The notes under the pieces are model-generated. The model searched no databases and was not told the origin of the DNA. It saw only the letters and a list, made by a program, of their open reading frames with translations. The position numbers were made by a program, and so were the translations under genes. A DNA stretch of 64,000 nucleotides. Source: Neorhizobium galegae (GTDB taxonomy: Bacteria; Pseudomonadota; Alphaproteobacteria; Rhizobiales; Rhizobiaceae). Below, in pieces: positions 38,991 to 49,686 of this stretch. Every line of letters begins with the position of its first letter. The stretch's first letter is position 1. The stretch is taken from positions 434,001-498,000 of the forward strand of contig NZ_JAGIPH010000003.1 in the NCBI RefSeq assembly GCF_017877135.1, written 5' to 3'.

Positions 38991-41105
38991 ATGCGTCCTG
39001 CCCTGCTTGATCCCCTGTTTGCCCCTGTCGGAAGCCTTGCCGGTATCGGCCCGAAACTGGCCGAGCTGATTGCCCGCGTCACCAATCGGGAGGATGCCGA
39101 GGACTGCCGTGTCGTGGACGTGCTCTTCCATGCGCCGTCCTCGATCATCGACCGGCGCAACCGGCCGGGGATTGCGCTTGCGCCGCAGGGCGCCATCGTC
39201 ACCATCGAAGGCCGGGTCGACCGTCATCAACCGCCACCATCCGGCTCCAACATGCCCTACCGCGTCTTCCTGCACGACGAGACGGGCGAACTGGCGCTCA
39301 CCTTCTTTCGCGCCAAGGGCAACTGGCTGGAAAAGGTGCTGCCGATCGATGAACGGGTGATGGTGAGCGGCAAGGTGGACTGGTTCAACGGCCGCCCCTC
39401 CATGGTTCACCCTGACCTGATGATGAAGGTGTCGGATGTCGGTGACATGCCGCTGGTCGAGCCGGTCTATCCGATGACCGCTGGCCTGATGCCGAAGGTC
39501 CTGCGCCGCGCGGTGGAGGGATCGCTTGCGCGCCTGCCGGAATTTCCCGAATGGATGGATCTGGCGCTTCAGCAGAAACAGGGCCTGCCCTCGGTCTCGG
39601 ACGCCTTTCGCCAGCTGCACGATCCGCGCGACGCCCATGATCTCGATCCGCAGACGCCATCGCGCCGCAGGCTTGCCTATGACGAGTTGCTGGCGGGTCA
39701 GGTATCGCTGGCGCTGGTGCGCCAGAAATTGCGCAAGGTTGCCGGCCGGCCGATCCGGGTGAAGGGCACGATCGCCGCGGCCATCCGCGCCGCCCTGCCC
39801 TTTTCCCTGACCGGCAGCCAGAGCAAAGCCATCGACGATATCCGGGCCGATATTGCCAAGGACGAACGCATGCTGCGCCTGCTGCAGGGCGATGTCGGCG
39901 CCGGCAAGACGCTGGTGGCGCTGATGGCCATGGCCGATGCGGTGGAGGCCGGCGGCCAGGCGGTGCTGATGGCGCCCACCGAAATCCTGGCGCGCCAGCA
40001 TTTTGCTACCATCAGCCGGTTCGGGCAGGCTGTCGGCCTGAAGGTCGAGGTACTGACCGGCCGCGTCAAGGGCCGCGAGCGCGACGCGGTGATGGAGCGC
40101 ATTGCCTCCGGCGAGGCGCAGATCGTCGTCGGCACCCATGCGCTGTTTCAGGATGCCATCGTCTACAAGGACCTGATGCTGGCGGTGGTGGACGAGCAGC
40201 ACCGTTTTGGCGTGCACCAGCGCCTGCGCCTTACCGCCAAGGGCATTTCCCCGCACATGCTGGTGATGACGGCAACGCCCATTCCGCGCACGCTGGTTCT
40301 GGCCGCCTTCGGCGACATGGATGTATCGAAACTCACCGAAAAGCCGGCCGGCAGAAAGCCGATCCAGACGGTCACCGTTCCGACCGAACGGACCGACGAG
40401 ATTGTCGGCCGGCTGCGGGCCGCCCTTGCCGATGGCAAGAAAGCCTACTGGATCTGCCCTCTGGTCGAAGAGTCCGACGCGTCGGAGCTGATGTCGGCGG
40501 AAGAGCGTCACGCGGCGCTGGTCAAGGCACTGGGGCCGCAGTACGGCGCCCGGGTCGGCCTTGTCCACGGCCGTATGACGGGCGCGGAAAAGGATGCAGT
40601 GATGGCAGCCTTCAAGGCGGGCGATGTCCGCCTGCTGGTCGCAACCACCGTGGTCGAAGTGGGCGTCGATGTCCCCGATGCGACGATCATGGTGATCGAG
40701 CATGCCGAGCGCTTCGGGCTTGCCCAGCTGCATCAGCTGCGCGGCCGCGTCGGGCGCGGCGCGGACGCCTCCACCTGCATTCTTCTCTACAAGGGGCCGC
40801 TCAGCGAAACAGGGCGGGCACGCCTTTCCATCCTGCGCGACAGCGAGGACGGATTTCTGATTGCCGAAGAAGACCTGAAGCTGCGCGGCGAAGGCGAACT
40901 GCTCGGCACCCGCCAGTCCGGCACTCCGGGCTTTCGCATCGCAAGCCTGGAAGCCCATGCGGATCTTCTGGAAATCGCCCGTAAGGATGCCGCCTATCTT
41001 CTGGAAAAAGATCCGGACCTGACCGGCGAGCGGGGCCAGGCGCTGCGGGTGCTGCTCTATCTGCACCGGCGCGATGAAGCGATCCGTTTTCTGCGTGCCG
41101 GGTAA
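38991..41105 (+). CDS. recG: ATP-dependent DNA helicase RecG
   Basis: 704 aa. Drives fork regression and branch migration. The N-terminal wedge (OB) domain is followed by the helicase motor with Walker A QGDVGAGKTLVALM, the DEQHRFG box, TATPIPRTL and QLRGRVGRG. The ATG at 38991 gives MRPALLDPLFAPVGSLAGIG, the conserved rhizobial start; the frame is open to 38931. It is divergent from sdhE-mfd. Confidence 0.97.
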   Translation: MRPALLDPLFAPVGSLAGIGPKLAELIARVTNREDAEDCRVVDVLFHAPSSIIDRRNRPGIALAPQGAIVTIEGRVDRHQPPPSGSNMPYRVFLHDETGELALTFFRAKGNWLEKVLPIDERVMVSGKVDWFNGRPSMVHPDLMMKVSDVGDMPLVEPVYPMTAGLMPKVLRRAVEGSLARLPEFPEWMDLALQQKQGLPSVSDAFRQLHDPRDAHDLDPQTPSRRRLAYDELLAGQVSLALVRQKLRKVAGRPIRVKGTIAAAIRAALPFSLTGSQSKAIDDIRADIAKDERMLRLLQGDVGAGKTLVALMAMADAVEAGGQAVLMAPTEILARQHFATISRFGQAVGLKVEVLTGRVKGRERDAVMERIASGEAQIVVGTHALFQDAIVYKDLMLAVVDEQHRFGVHQRLRLTAKGISPHMLVMTATPIPRTLVLAAFGDMDVSKLTEKPAGRKPIQTVTVPTERTDEIVGRLRAALADGKKAYWICPLVEESDASELMSAEERHAALVKALGPQYGARVGLVHGRMTGAEKDAVMAAFKAGDVRLLVATTVVEVGVDVPDATIMVIEHAERFGLAQLHQLRGRVGRGADASTCILLYKGPLSETGRARLSILRDSEDGFLIAEEDLKLRGEGELLGTRQSGTPGFRIASLEAHADLLEIARKDAAYLLEKDPDLTGERGQALRVLLYLHRRDEAIRFLRAG

Positions 41106-41298
41106 GGCGCACCAGACACAGACGTCACCAGCTGCAACGCGTGACATTTGCGGGCGTTTCTCACCGAATTTTCACCACGCGGCTTATTTGCCGCAGGAAC
41201 TGCCAAGACAGCTGACCGGTTTGCCGCTCTGACTTGATAAACGTCATGTTTTCGACGCTTTCAACGCCTGCTGTCGCCTGACACATTCGGAGTTCACC

Positions 41299-43596
41299 AT
41301 GTCCAGTAAAAGACCCATAGGCATCAAGGCCTATGACGCACCTGCCGGCGGCTGGGGCGCGCTTCGCGCCGTTGCCAAGACACTCGCCAGCCAGCAAATC
41401 GTCGCCCAAGGCAGCGCCACGCTGCGCAGGGCCAACCAGCCGGACGGTTTCGACTGCCCCGGCTGCGCCTGGCCGGACCCCCGCCACGCCTCCTCCTTCG
41501 AGTTCTGCGAGAACGGCGCCAAGGCCATCACCTGGGAATCGACGGCGAAGCGCGTCGGCCCGGAATTCTTTCACCAGCATTCGGTGAGCGAATTATGGAC
41601 CTGGAGCGACCATAAGCTTGAGGATCAGGGGCGTCTGACGCAGCCGATGATCTATGACTCAACGCTCGACCGCTACCAGCCGATCGGCTGGGACGAAGCC
41701 TTCACGCGGATCGGTGAGGGCCTCAACGCGCTGGAAAGCCCGCATCAGGCGGAGTTCTACACATCCGGTCGCGCCTCCAACGAGGCGGCCTTCCTGTTCC
41801 AGCTTTTCGTGCGCGCCTACGGCACGAACAATTTTCCCGACTGTTCGAACATGTGCCACGAGGCGACCAGCGTCGGCCTGCCGCAGTCGATCGGCGTCGG
41901 CAAGGGCACCGTGCTGCTCGAGGATTTCGATGCGTGCGACGCCATTTTCAGCTTCGGCCATAATCCCGGCACCAACCATCCGCGCATGATGGCGACGCTG
42001 CATGACCAGGCGCGCCGCGGTGTGCCGATCATCGTCTTCAACCCGCTGAAGGAGCGGGCGCTCGAAAAATTCGCCTCGCCGCAGAACCCGGTCGAGATGG
42101 CGACGCTCTCCTCGACGCCGATCGCCTCGGCCTATCACCAGGTCAAGGCCGGTGGTGACCTGGCGGCGCTGAAGGGCCTGATGAAGGCCGTGTTCGAGCG
42201 CGACGACGAAAGTCTCGCCAGAGGCGAAGACGGCGTGCTCGACCGCGCCTTCCTAGCCGAGCACACACTGGGCCTCGAGACGGTGCGCCAGGATATCGAT
42301 GCGACCGCCTGGGCGGAGATCGAAGACGTATCGGGCCTGTCGCGCGAGGCGCTGACGAGTGCCGCCGATATCTACATCAAGGCAAAGAATGTCATCGCCT
42401 GCTACGGCATGGGCATCACCCAGCACGCCCATGGCACGGAAAACGTCCAGCAACTGGCCAATTTCCTGCTGCTGCGCGGCAATATCGGTCGCAAGGGCGC
42501 CGGTATCTGCCCCTTGCGCGGCCATTCCAACGTCCAGGGCGATCGCACCGTCGGCATTACCGAAATCCCGACCGAGGCGCTTCTCACCGGTATGGAAAAG
42601 GCCTTCGGCTTCCGGCCGACCGGAGAAAAGGGCCATAATGCCGTCGAAGCGGTCGATGCCATCCATGCGGGCAGCGCCAAGGCGCTGATCTGCCTTGGCG
42701 GCAACCTTGCCGTTGCCATGCCCGATACGGACTACACGTTCGAGGCGATGCGCAAGCTTGATCTCTCCGTCCATATCGCCACCAAGCTCAACCGGTCGCA
42801 TCTGCTGACAGGCAAGACGACGCTCCTGCTTCCCTGTTTCGGCCGCACCGATCTCGACGTGCAGGCCTCCGGTCCGCAATCGGTGACGGTCGAGGATTCC
42901 ATGTCGATGGTGCATGCCTCGCGCGGCTTCCTCAATCCGCCCGGCCCGCTGCTGCGCTCGGAACCGGCCATCGTCATCGGCATGGCCAAGGCTACGCTTG
43001 GCGACCGCTACGGCATAGACTGGGACGGCATGCTGGAAAACTACGACCGCATCCGCGACAAGATCGAAATCGTCTTTCCCGACTTTGCCGGCTACAATGC
43101 CCGTGTGCGGGTGAAGGGTGGCTTTCGCCTCACGGTCGGGGCCTCCGACCGGGTATGGAACACATCGACCGGCAAGGCGATGTTTCTCGTCGCCCGCGGC
43201 CTGCAGGAGGACGGCGAGCGCCTGGCCGACGACGCGCTGGTGCTCACGACTCTGCGCGCCCACGACCAGTACAACACGACGATCTACGGCATGGACGACC
43301 GTTACCGCGGTGTTTTCGGGCGCCGCGACATCGTCTTCATGAATGCCGAGGATCTTGCCGAGCGCGGCCTTGCCGAGGGTGACCGGATCGACGTGCGCTC
43401 TCTTGTGTCGGGCGATGGCCGGGCGCGCGGCGTCGAAGGCTATACCGCCGTCGCCTATGACCTGCCGCGCGGAACGATTGCCGGCTACTATCCGGAGATG
43501 AACGCGGTCATCGCCATGGCCGATCATGACAAGCGTTCGGGCACGCCGGCCTATAAGGGCGTGCCGGTCAAGGTCTCGGCGTCCAACCCCGCCTGA
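41299..43596 (+). CDS. FdhF/YdeP family molybdopterin oxidoreductase
   Basis: 765 aa. A formate-dehydrogenase-like molybdoenzyme of the YdeP branch: cysteines for the Fe-S cluster occur in FDCPGCAWPDP and EFCENGAKA, the molybdopterin domain spans about 100-560 (GRASNEAAFLFQLFVRAYG; SNMCHEATS), and the C-terminal dinucleotide-binding domain contains LTTLRAHDQYNTTIYG. E. coli YdeP is linked to acid resistance; the physiological substrate of the branch is unknown. There is no partner electron-carrier gene beside it. The ATG at 41299 is preceded by a clear gap of 193 bp to recG. Confidence 0.9.
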   Translation: MSSKRPIGIKAYDAPAGGWGALRAVAKTLASQQIVAQGSATLRRANQPDGFDCPGCAWPDPRHASSFEFCENGAKAITWESTAKRVGPEFFHQHSVSELWTWSDHKLEDQGRLTQPMIYDSTLDRYQPIGWDEAFTRIGEGLNALESPHQAEFYTSGRASNEAAFLFQLFVRAYGTNNFPDCSNMCHEATSVGLPQSIGVGKGTVLLEDFDACDAIFSFGHNPGTNHPRMMATLHDQARRGVPIIVFNPLKERALEKFASPQNPVEMATLSSTPIASAYHQVKAGGDLAALKGLMKAVFERDDESLARGEDGVLDRAFLAEHTLGLETVRQDIDATAWAEIEDVSGLSREALTSAADIYIKAKNVIACYGMGITQHAHGTENVQQLANFLLLRGNIGRKGAGICPLRGHSNVQGDRTVGITEIPTEALLTGMEKAFGFRPTGEKGHNAVEAVDAIHAGSAKALICLGGNLAVAMPDTDYTFEAMRKLDLSVHIATKLNRSHLLTGKTTLLLPCFGRTDLDVQASGPQSVTVEDSMSMVHASRGFLNPPGPLLRSEPAIVIGMAKATLGDRYGIDWDGMLENYDRIRDKIEIVFPDFAGYNARVRVKGGFRLTVGASDRVWNTSTGKAMFLVARGLQEDGERLADDALVLTTLRAHDQYNTTIYGMDDRYRGVFGRRDIVFMNAEDLAERGLAEGDRIDVRSLVSGDGRARGVEGYTAVAYDLPRGTIAGYYPEMNAVIAMADHDKRSGTPAYKGVPVKVSASNPA

Positions 43597-43601
43597 ACGA
43601 C

Positions 43602-43632
43602 AATGGCCCCGGCGCAGCGCACCGGGGCCATT
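43602..43632. terminator. Hairpin between the YdeP-like and phytase-like genes
   Basis: AATGGCCCCGG and CCGGGGCCATT form an 11-bp stem with a 9-base loop between two convergent genes. The T-run is short, so it is a likely but not classical bidirectional terminator. Confidence 0.6.
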
Positions 43633-43672
43633 GCTTGCTTGCCTTTGCGAAGGGCCGCTGCGGATCAGAAGC

Positions 43673-45160
43673 TTACTTCGCCATGCCCGGCAGCGTGACG
43701 CGGAACACCTGGAACATGGTGTCGACGTCCGCACCGCCTTCGGCCTTGTAGGCGGCGCCCACCTGGAAGCCGTCCTGCGTCAGGAAGTCGTTGTCATTGG
43801 CGACAAAGAGGAAGTAGTCGTCCGGAGCCGACGGGTCGAGAACACTTGCAATCGACATGGCTTCCCACTTTTCCGACAGGTTGTTCTTGTCGTTCGGCGC
43901 ACCATTGTGCAGGCCGAAACGAGCCAGATCAGCCTGATCGTTGAGGTCGATGAAAGGCGCAACCGTCGCAGGCTTGACCGATGCATCCACCACGCCCTTG
44001 GGCGCAACCGGCTTCAGGCCGTCGAAATCGCTATTGGCGATGTCGGTGGCGGACGAAAGATCAACCAGATCGATCTTGCGATAGACGGAGGTGTCGCCCT
44101 TCAGGCCCTGGCCATTGTTGCTGTCGCGGGCCAGCATCAGGAAAGCCTTTTCGGACAGGGCCAGGATTTCGCTCTGGGCAGCGACGGCCACCTTGCCCTT
44201 GTTGTCGAAGGTCGGCAGCGGCACGACATATTCATGCACCAGTTTCAGCTTCGAAACATCGCTGGCATCGTAGACCAGTGCGCGGGTGTTCATGCGGGTC
44301 GAGGAGGAATCGCCGCCATCCTGACGGGTGGCCGATTGCAGGAGGGCAATCACGAACTTGCCGTCCGGCGTGATCGACAGGCCTTCAAGCCCCTGGTTGT
44401 TCTGGCGACCGGTGTCGGGATCCTTCGGGTCGGGCTTCTTGCCGGCGGCATCGACATTGTTGGAGGAGAAGTTCAGCGCATCCTTGCGCATCGGCAACAG
44501 CGCCTTCGGCGGCTGCGTGGCGGCAAGAAGCTTGCCGTCGGCACCGAAGCGATAGATGTAGGGGCCGTATTCGTCGCTGATCAGCATCGAGCCATCCTTC
44601 AGCAGCACAACGGCTTCCGGATCGAGCGAGACCTTGCCGGTGCGGGCTTCCGGAAGCGCCGGAAGATCGCCGGCTGCCGCGCGCACGCCCGATTCCGGAT
44701 CAAGCCCGGTCATGTTCTTGCCCTGGTTGTCGAGAAGCAGAAAGGTATCGGCAAGCTTTGCCTGAAGGCCGGTCTGCTGCTTGTCGGCCGCAAGCGTCGT
44801 TCCGGCGGCGGCCGGCGTCAGGCGCAGTTCGATGCGGTTGATGCGGGTATTGTAATCCGTGGTCCCTTCGACGTTATAGCCACGGTCGGGCAGCAGCCAG
44901 AGCGCGCCGGTATAGGCATCGCCATCCTTCTTCCAGCTCTTGGTGTCGAAGGCCATGCCGGAGCCGGAGCCGAAGGTCTCGCCGAACTTGTCCTTGAGGT
45001 TTGCCGGCATGCGGCCGATGGCGACAAGGCCCTTGTTGGCAATGGTGATGCCGGCCGCGCTGACGCTGCCTTCGGCAAAGGCGGCAACGGGCGACAGTGA
45101 GATGGAGGCGGCAAGCGCCATCTTCAGGCAATGCGAAACACGAATGGGAGAATGGCGCAT
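43673..45160 (-). CDS. Secreted esterase-like protein of the phytase-like family
   Basis: 495 aa with a signal peptide (CLKMALAASISLSPVAAFA). The body has the beta-propeller-like character of the 'esterase-like activity of phytase' family (PF13449), with segments such as GSGMAFDTKSW, LLPDRGYNVEGTTDYN, DEYGPYIYRFGADGKLL and NQGLEGLSITPDGKFVIALL. Enzymatic activity and substrate are uncertain; family members are predicted periplasmic or extracellular phosphoesterases. The ATG at 45160 starts at the signal peptide; the frame is open to 45196. I see no pho box upstream. Confidence 0.85.
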   Translation of the reverse strand: MRHSPIRVSHCLKMALAASISLSPVAAFAEGSVSAAGITIANKGLVAIGRMPANLKDKFGETFGSGSGMAFDTKSWKKDGDAYTGALWLLPDRGYNVEGTTDYNTRINRIELRLTPAAAGTTLAADKQQTGLQAKLADTFLLLDNQGKNMTGLDPESGVRAAAGDLPALPEARTGKVSLDPEAVVLLKDGSMLISDEYGPYIYRFGADGKLLAATQPPKALLPMRKDALNFSSNNVDAAGKKPDPKDPDTGRQNNQGLEGLSITPDGKFVIALLQSATRQDGGDSSSTRMNTRALVYDASDVSKLKLVHEYVVPLPTFDNKGKVAVAAQSEILALSEKAFLMLARDSNNGQGLKGDTSVYRKIDLVDLSSATDIANSDFDGLKPVAPKGVVDASVKPATVAPFIDLNDQADLARFGLHNGAPNDKNNLSEKWEAMSIASVLDPSAPDDYFLFVANDNDFLTQDGFQVGAAYKAEGGADVDTMFQVFRVTLPGMAK

Positions 45161-45331
45161 GATGCGAGCCCTCTGGACAGATTTCGGGAGGGGCACGCTG
45201 CCTGACGGCTTGAATGACGGACCGAATGGCGAAAGAGATACACCCCTCCTCCATCCGCCTGGAACGCCCCCTGATCCAGTCTCTAGGGGGACAATATGAC
45301 AACGGGATGAAGGTTTTGTCGCGCCAGCGCT

Positions 45332-46030
45332 TCAGGCGGGCTCGGGTGTCTCATCGCCCGGCCGTTCGGTCAGCAAGGGCGTCTTCGGCGTCCAGGGCGG
45401 TGTAATGAGCGCGCCCGAGATCAGAAGCTTGGCGGCATCCTCCGGCGTCATGTCGAGCATGATAATGCGGCTTTTCGGCACGAAGAGCAGAAACCCCGCC
45501 GTCGGCACCGGCGTTGGCGGCAGGAAGACGGCAATCATCTCCTCGCCGTCCGCGTTGAGGCGGGCGGCAACCTCGCCTTGCGCCTGCGCCGAGATGAACA
45601 CCAGCGCCCAGGTGCCGGGGCCGGGAAACTCGATCAGGCCGACCTTCTTGAACGAGGTGGACTGGTCCTTCAGCACGGTTTCAAAAATCTGCTTCAGGCT
45701 TTTGTAGAGCGTGCGCACCAGCGGCGTGCGGTGCAGGATGGATTCGCCAAACTTGACCACCGAACGGCCGATCAGGTTCTTGCCGAGGAAGCCGATCAGA
45801 GTGATGAACACCATGGCGATCAGAAGCCCGGTGCCCGGTATGGCTATATCGAAATAATACTGCGGGTTATAGCGCTCCGGGATATAGGGCGTCACCCAGC
45901 TGTCGGCCCAGTCGATGAAGGCGAACGTCAGCCAGATGGTGATGGCAAGCGGGGCGCAGATGATGAGGCCGGTCAGGAAATTGTTCCGCAGCCGGCCGGC
46001 GAGCGTTATGCGTTCCGGGCTATCCGTCAT
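45332..46030 (-). CDS. DUF502 family membrane protein
   Basis: 232 aa. Two transmembrane helices (FLTGLIICAPLAITIWLTF and GTGLLIAMVFITLIGFLG) are followed by a soluble domain with FGESILHRTPLVRTLYKSLKQ (interrupted here for length) and IPTPVPTAGFLL-like (PPTPVPTAGFLLFVP) segments typical of DUF502. Function unknown. The C-terminus is Pro/Thr rich. It lies between the phytase-like gene and glmS on the same strand, 142 bp after the glmS stop in reading order. Confidence 0.88.
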   Translation of the reverse strand: MTDSPERITLAGRLRNNFLTGLIICAPLAITIWLTFAFIDWADSWVTPYIPERYNPQYYFDIAIPGTGLLIAMVFITLIGFLGKNLIGRSVVKFGESILHRTPLVRTLYKSLKQIFETVLKDQSTSFKKVGLIEFPGPGTWALVFISAQAQGEVAARLNADGEEMIAVFLPPTPVPTAGFLLFVPKSRIIMLDMTPEDAAKLLISGALITPPWTPKTPLLTERPGDETPEPA

Positions 46031-46172
46031 CTCGATCCGTCATTCATGCTGCATCGCCGTAAAAGTCGGGTGAGACCGGACAATGAAGGAGCGCTCCGCC
46101 CCCCGCAAGGGCAGAGCCGCCGAATTGTCACTGACGAACGCACGATCAACCAGCCGTGATGACGCCGCGCGC

Positions 46173-47999
46173 CTATTCCACCGTGACGGACTTCGCCAGA
46201 TTGCGCGGCTGATCGACATCCGTGCCCATGAAGACGGCTGTATGATAAGCAAGGAGCTGGATCGGCAGGGCAAAGATCATCGGCGAAATCACCTCGTCCA
46301 CCACGGGCAGCACAATGGTTGCCATGGTCGGCAGTTTCGAGGCAGCCGCCCCCTTCTCGTCGGTGATGAAGATGATCTTGCCGCCGCGGGCTGCCACTTC
46401 CTGCATGTTGGAAACGGTCTTTTCAAAGAACCGGTCATGCGGGGCAATGACGATGACCGGCATGTTTTCGTCGATCAGTGCGATCGGACCATGCTTCAGC
46501 TCGCCCGCCGCATAACCTTCCGCGTGGATATAGGAAATTTCCTTGAGTTTTAGCGCCCCTTCGAGCGCCAGCGGGTAGCTGGTGCCACGACCGAGATAGA
46601 GCACATCCTTGAACCGCGACAGGTCGCGCGACAGGCTTTCCATCTGCGGCTGAACAAGGTTCAGCACGCGGCTCATCACGCGCGGCATCTCGATCAGGTG
46701 GCGCACCAGAGCCTTTTCGTCCGCCTCCGACAGCGTGCCACGGGCGCGGCCGGCCTGGATGGCGAGCGATGCCAGCACCGCGAGCTGGCAGGTGAAGGCT
46801 TTTGTCGATGCTACGCCGATTTCAGGCCCGGCCAGGATCGGAAACACCGCATCGGCTTCCCGCGCAATGGTCGATTCGCGCACGTTGACGATGGCGCCGA
46901 TCGCCAGCCCCGCCTCCTTGCAGTAGCGCAGCGAGGCGAGCGTATCGGCCGTCTCGCCCGACTGCGAGATGAACAGCGCTGCCTGATCCGACGACAGCGG
47001 CATTTCGCGGTAGCGGAATTCCGAGGCCACGTCGATTTCCACCGGCAGGCGCGCATAGCGCTCGAACCAGTATTTACCGATCAGGCCGGCAAGATAGGCC
47101 GTGCCACAGGCGGACACGGCAAGGCTTCTCACCTTGGCAAAATCGATGGCGGCGCCTTGCGTCTTCACCGTGCCGCCTGCGAAATCCACATAATGGCTCA
47201 ACGCATGCGAGATGATTTCCGGCTGCTCGTAGATTTCCTTTTCCATGAAGTGGCGGTGATTGCCCTTGTCGACCATCAGCGCGGCCGATTGCGAGATCTG
47301 CATCGGACGCGAGACAGGCTTTCCGGCGTAATCCGTGATCGAGACACCGCGCGCCGTCATCACCGCGCAATCGCCATCGACCAGATAGGTGATGCGATTG
47401 GTAAAGGGTGCAAGCGCGATGGCGTCGGAGCCCAGAAACATCTCGTCCCTGCCGTGGCCGATGGCAAGCGGCGGCCCGAAACGGGCACAGAGGATCGTTT
47501 GCGGATCATCGGCAAACATCACCACCAGCGCATAGGCGCCCGTCACGCGGTTCAGCATGGCAAGCATGGCGGCCCGATGATCGAGGCCCTCGCGGGTATA
47601 GCGCGCAAGCAGATGCGCCACCACTTCCGTATCGGTCTGGCTTTCGAAGACAGCGCCTTCGGCCAACAATTCGTCGCGAAGCTCGGAAAAATTCTCGATG
47701 ATGCCGTTATGAACGACCGCCACGCCTTCGACGAAATGCGGATGCGCATTCGTCTCGTTCGGCACGCCATGGGTTGCCCAGCGCGTATGGGCAATGCCGA
47801 TCTCTCCGGGCAAGGGTTCGACGGACAGCTTCTTTTCGAGGTTGAAGAGTTTTCCCTCGGCGCGGCGGCGCTCCATCACGCCGTCATGGATCGTGGCGAC
47901 ACCGGCCGAATCATAGCCCCGATATTCGAGCCGCCGCAACGCATCGACCAGCCGCTCCGCCACCGGCGCCTTGCCGACGATGCCAACGATACCGCACAT
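46173..47999 (-). CDS. glmS: Glucosamine-fructose-6-phosphate aminotransferase (isomerizing)
   Basis: 608 aa. Makes glucosamine-6-phosphate from fructose-6-phosphate and glutamine. The N-terminal nucleophile Cys2 (MCGIVGIVGK) opens the glutaminase domain; two SIS domains follow (ISQSGETADTLASLRY; LGRGTSYPLALEGALKLKE), and the C-terminus ends AKSVTVE, as is universal in GlmS. It lies downstream of glmU on the same strand with 111 bp between them, so both steps of UDP-GlcNAc synthesis may be co-expressed. Confidence 0.98.
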   Translation of the reverse strand: MCGIVGIVGKAPVAERLVDALRRLEYRGYDSAGVATIHDGVMERRRAEGKLFNLEKKLSVEPLPGEIGIAHTRWATHGVPNETNAHPHFVEGVAVVHNGIIENFSELRDELLAEGAVFESQTDTEVVAHLLARYTREGLDHRAAMLAMLNRVTGAYALVVMFADDPQTILCARFGPPLAIGHGRDEMFLGSDAIALAPFTNRITYLVDGDCAVMTARGVSITDYAGKPVSRPMQISQSAALMVDKGNHRHFMEKEIYEQPEIISHALSHYVDFAGGTVKTQGAAIDFAKVRSLAVSACGTAYLAGLIGKYWFERYARLPVEIDVASEFRYREMPLSSDQAALFISQSGETADTLASLRYCKEAGLAIGAIVNVRESTIAREADAVFPILAGPEIGVASTKAFTCQLAVLASLAIQAGRARGTLSEADEKALVRHLIEMPRVMSRVLNLVQPQMESLSRDLSRFKDVLYLGRGTSYPLALEGALKLKEISYIHAEGYAAGELKHGPIALIDENMPVIVIAPHDRFFEKTVSNMQEVAARGGKIIFITDEKGAAASKLPTMATIVLPVVDEVISPMIFALPIQLLAYHTAVFMGTDVDQPRNLAKSVTVE

Positions 48000-48110
48000 A
48001 GATGAACCTCATTTTCTTGGTCGCGCCTGGCGCGAATTCCTAGCCGAGCGCGTGGCAGACGCAATCGCTCCGGCGGTCAATTTCCGTATCGAACGGTAAT
48101 GTGGCCGGGT

Positions 48111-49472
48111 TCAGGCACTGGCCTTGCGGCTCGCCTTCAACGCCTGTGCCCGTTCGCGCACGGCCTTCGCGCGCTCCGGCTTCACCTCTTGGCGCGCGCG
48201 GCCGAAGGCCAGCGCATCGTCCGGCACGTCCTGTGTGATGACGCTGCCCGACGCGACATAGGCGCCATTGCCGATGGTGACAGGCGCCACCAGCGCGGAA
48301 TTGGAGCCGATGAAGGCATTTTCGCCGATCCGCGTCTCGCTCTTGTTGAAGCCATCGTAATTGCAGGTAATGGTGCCGGCCCCAATATTGCTGCCGGCGC
48401 CGATGATGGCATCGCCGATATAGGTGAGATGGTTCACCTTGGCGCCGGCGCCGATCTCGGCCTTCTTCACCTCGCAGAAATTGCCGACCTTGGCGCCCTC
48501 GCCGAGATGGGCGCCGGGCCGCAGGCGCGCAAACGGGCCGACCGTTGCACCGGACGCCACATGCGACCCTTCCAGATGCGAAAAGGCATGGATGACCGCC
48601 CCCGATTCGACGGTCACGCCCGGTCCGAAGACGACATTCGGCTCGATCAGCACATCCTGCTGAAGCACGGTGTCATGGGCGAGAAACACTGTTTCCGGCG
48701 CAATCATCGAAACGCCCGACAGCATCACCTCATGGCGGCGGCGCTGCTGCCAGCTTGTCTCCAGAAGCGCAAGTTCGGCGCGCGTGTTGCAACCGGCAAG
48801 CTCTGCCTCCGGCGCATCGATGGCGACGACGCGGCCGCCATCAGCCCTCGCGATTTCCACGAGATCCGTCAGGTAATATTCGCCCTTGGCATTGCTGTTG
48901 CCGATCTTTTCCAGCCATTCGAGCGCGCGAGCGCCGTTGATGGCCATCAGACCGCTATTGCACCAGGTGACGCTGCGCTCCTCGTCGGTTGCGTCCTTCT
49001 CCTCGCGGATCGCCACCAGTTCGCCGTCCTTGACCAGAAGCCGGCCATAACCGAAAGGCTTTTGCGTATGAAAGCCGATCACCACGACATCGGCGCCTTC
49101 GGCCAGTTTCTCGCGGGCCGACAGAAAGGTTTGCGGGCGCACCAGCGGCACGTCGCCATAGGTCACCACAACGTCATCGAAGCCTTGCGCAATCGCCTCA
49201 CGCGCCATCAGCACCGCATGGCCAGTGCCGCGGCGCTCCGTCTGCAGGAAGCTTTCGATCTTCACACCGTCGGTTTCGGCGGCCTTTGCCACTGCCTGCG
49301 CATCACGCCCGAGCACCAGCGCGGCATTCTCCATTCCGGCGCCGCCTACGGCGCGCATGACATGGCCAATCATCGAAAGCCCGGCAATCGGGTGAAGAAC
49401 CTTCGACATGGAGGACTTCATCCGGGTGCTGTCACCGGCGGCGAGGATTACGGCGAGGCAGGTGCGGGGCAT
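48111..49472 (-). CDS. glmU: Bifunctional UDP-GlcNAc pyrophosphorylase / GlcN-1-P acetyltransferase
   Basis: 453 aa. The N-terminal uridyltransferase has [19 protein letters not shown]; the C-terminal left-handed beta-helix of hexapeptide repeats ([46 protein letters not shown]) carries the acetyltransferase. The ATG at 49472 is chosen because GGAG lies 6 bases upstream and gives [13 protein letters not shown]; ATGs at 49484 and 49505 are in frame. Operon with glmS is likely. Confidence 0.97.
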   Translation of the reverse strand: MPRTCLAVILAAGDSTRMKSSMSKVLHPIAGLSMIGHVMRAVGGAGMENAALVLGRDAQAVAKAAETDGVKIESFLQTERRGTGHAVLMAREAIAQGFDDVVVTYGDVPLVRPQTFLSAREKLAEGADVVVIGFHTQKPFGYGRLLVKDGELVAIREEKDATDEERSVTWCNSGLMAINGARALEWLEKIGNSNAKGEYYLTDLVEIARADGGRVVAIDAPEAELAGCNTRAELALLETSWQQRRRHEVMLSGVSMIAPETVFLAHDTVLQQDVLIEPNVVFGPGVTVESGAVIHAFSHLEGSHVASGATVGPFARLRPGAHLGEGAKVGNFCEVKKAEIGAGAKVNHLTYIGDAIIGAGSNIGAGTITCNYDGFNKSETRIGENAFIGSNSALVAPVTIGNGAYVASGSVITQDVPDDALAFGRARQEVKPERAKAVRERAQALKASRKASA

Positions 49473-49605
49473 TGCGGTCTCCATGAACGTCTGTGCGCGC
49501 TTCATATCAGCAGTTTCGCGCAGGCGCCAACAGGCAGTGCGATCCTTCCACTCGTTACCTTTCTGCGTGCATTGTCTGTTTTGTGCACATCAGTTCCCGG
49601 CATGC

Positions 49606-49634
49606 GAAAAGGGCGTCCTGGGGGCGCCCTTTTC
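49606..49634 (-). terminator. Rho-independent terminator of the BMP transporter operon
   Basis: GAAAAGGGCG and CGCCCTTTTC form a 10-bp stem with a 9-base loop, 52 bp after the stop codon of the BMP gene. T residues flank it on both strands, so it may act in both directions. Confidence 0.75.
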
Positions 49635-49686
49635 CATAGTCGTTCATCGGGAGCGACCGGGCAAAGCCCGGCGAACCGCCTGCATT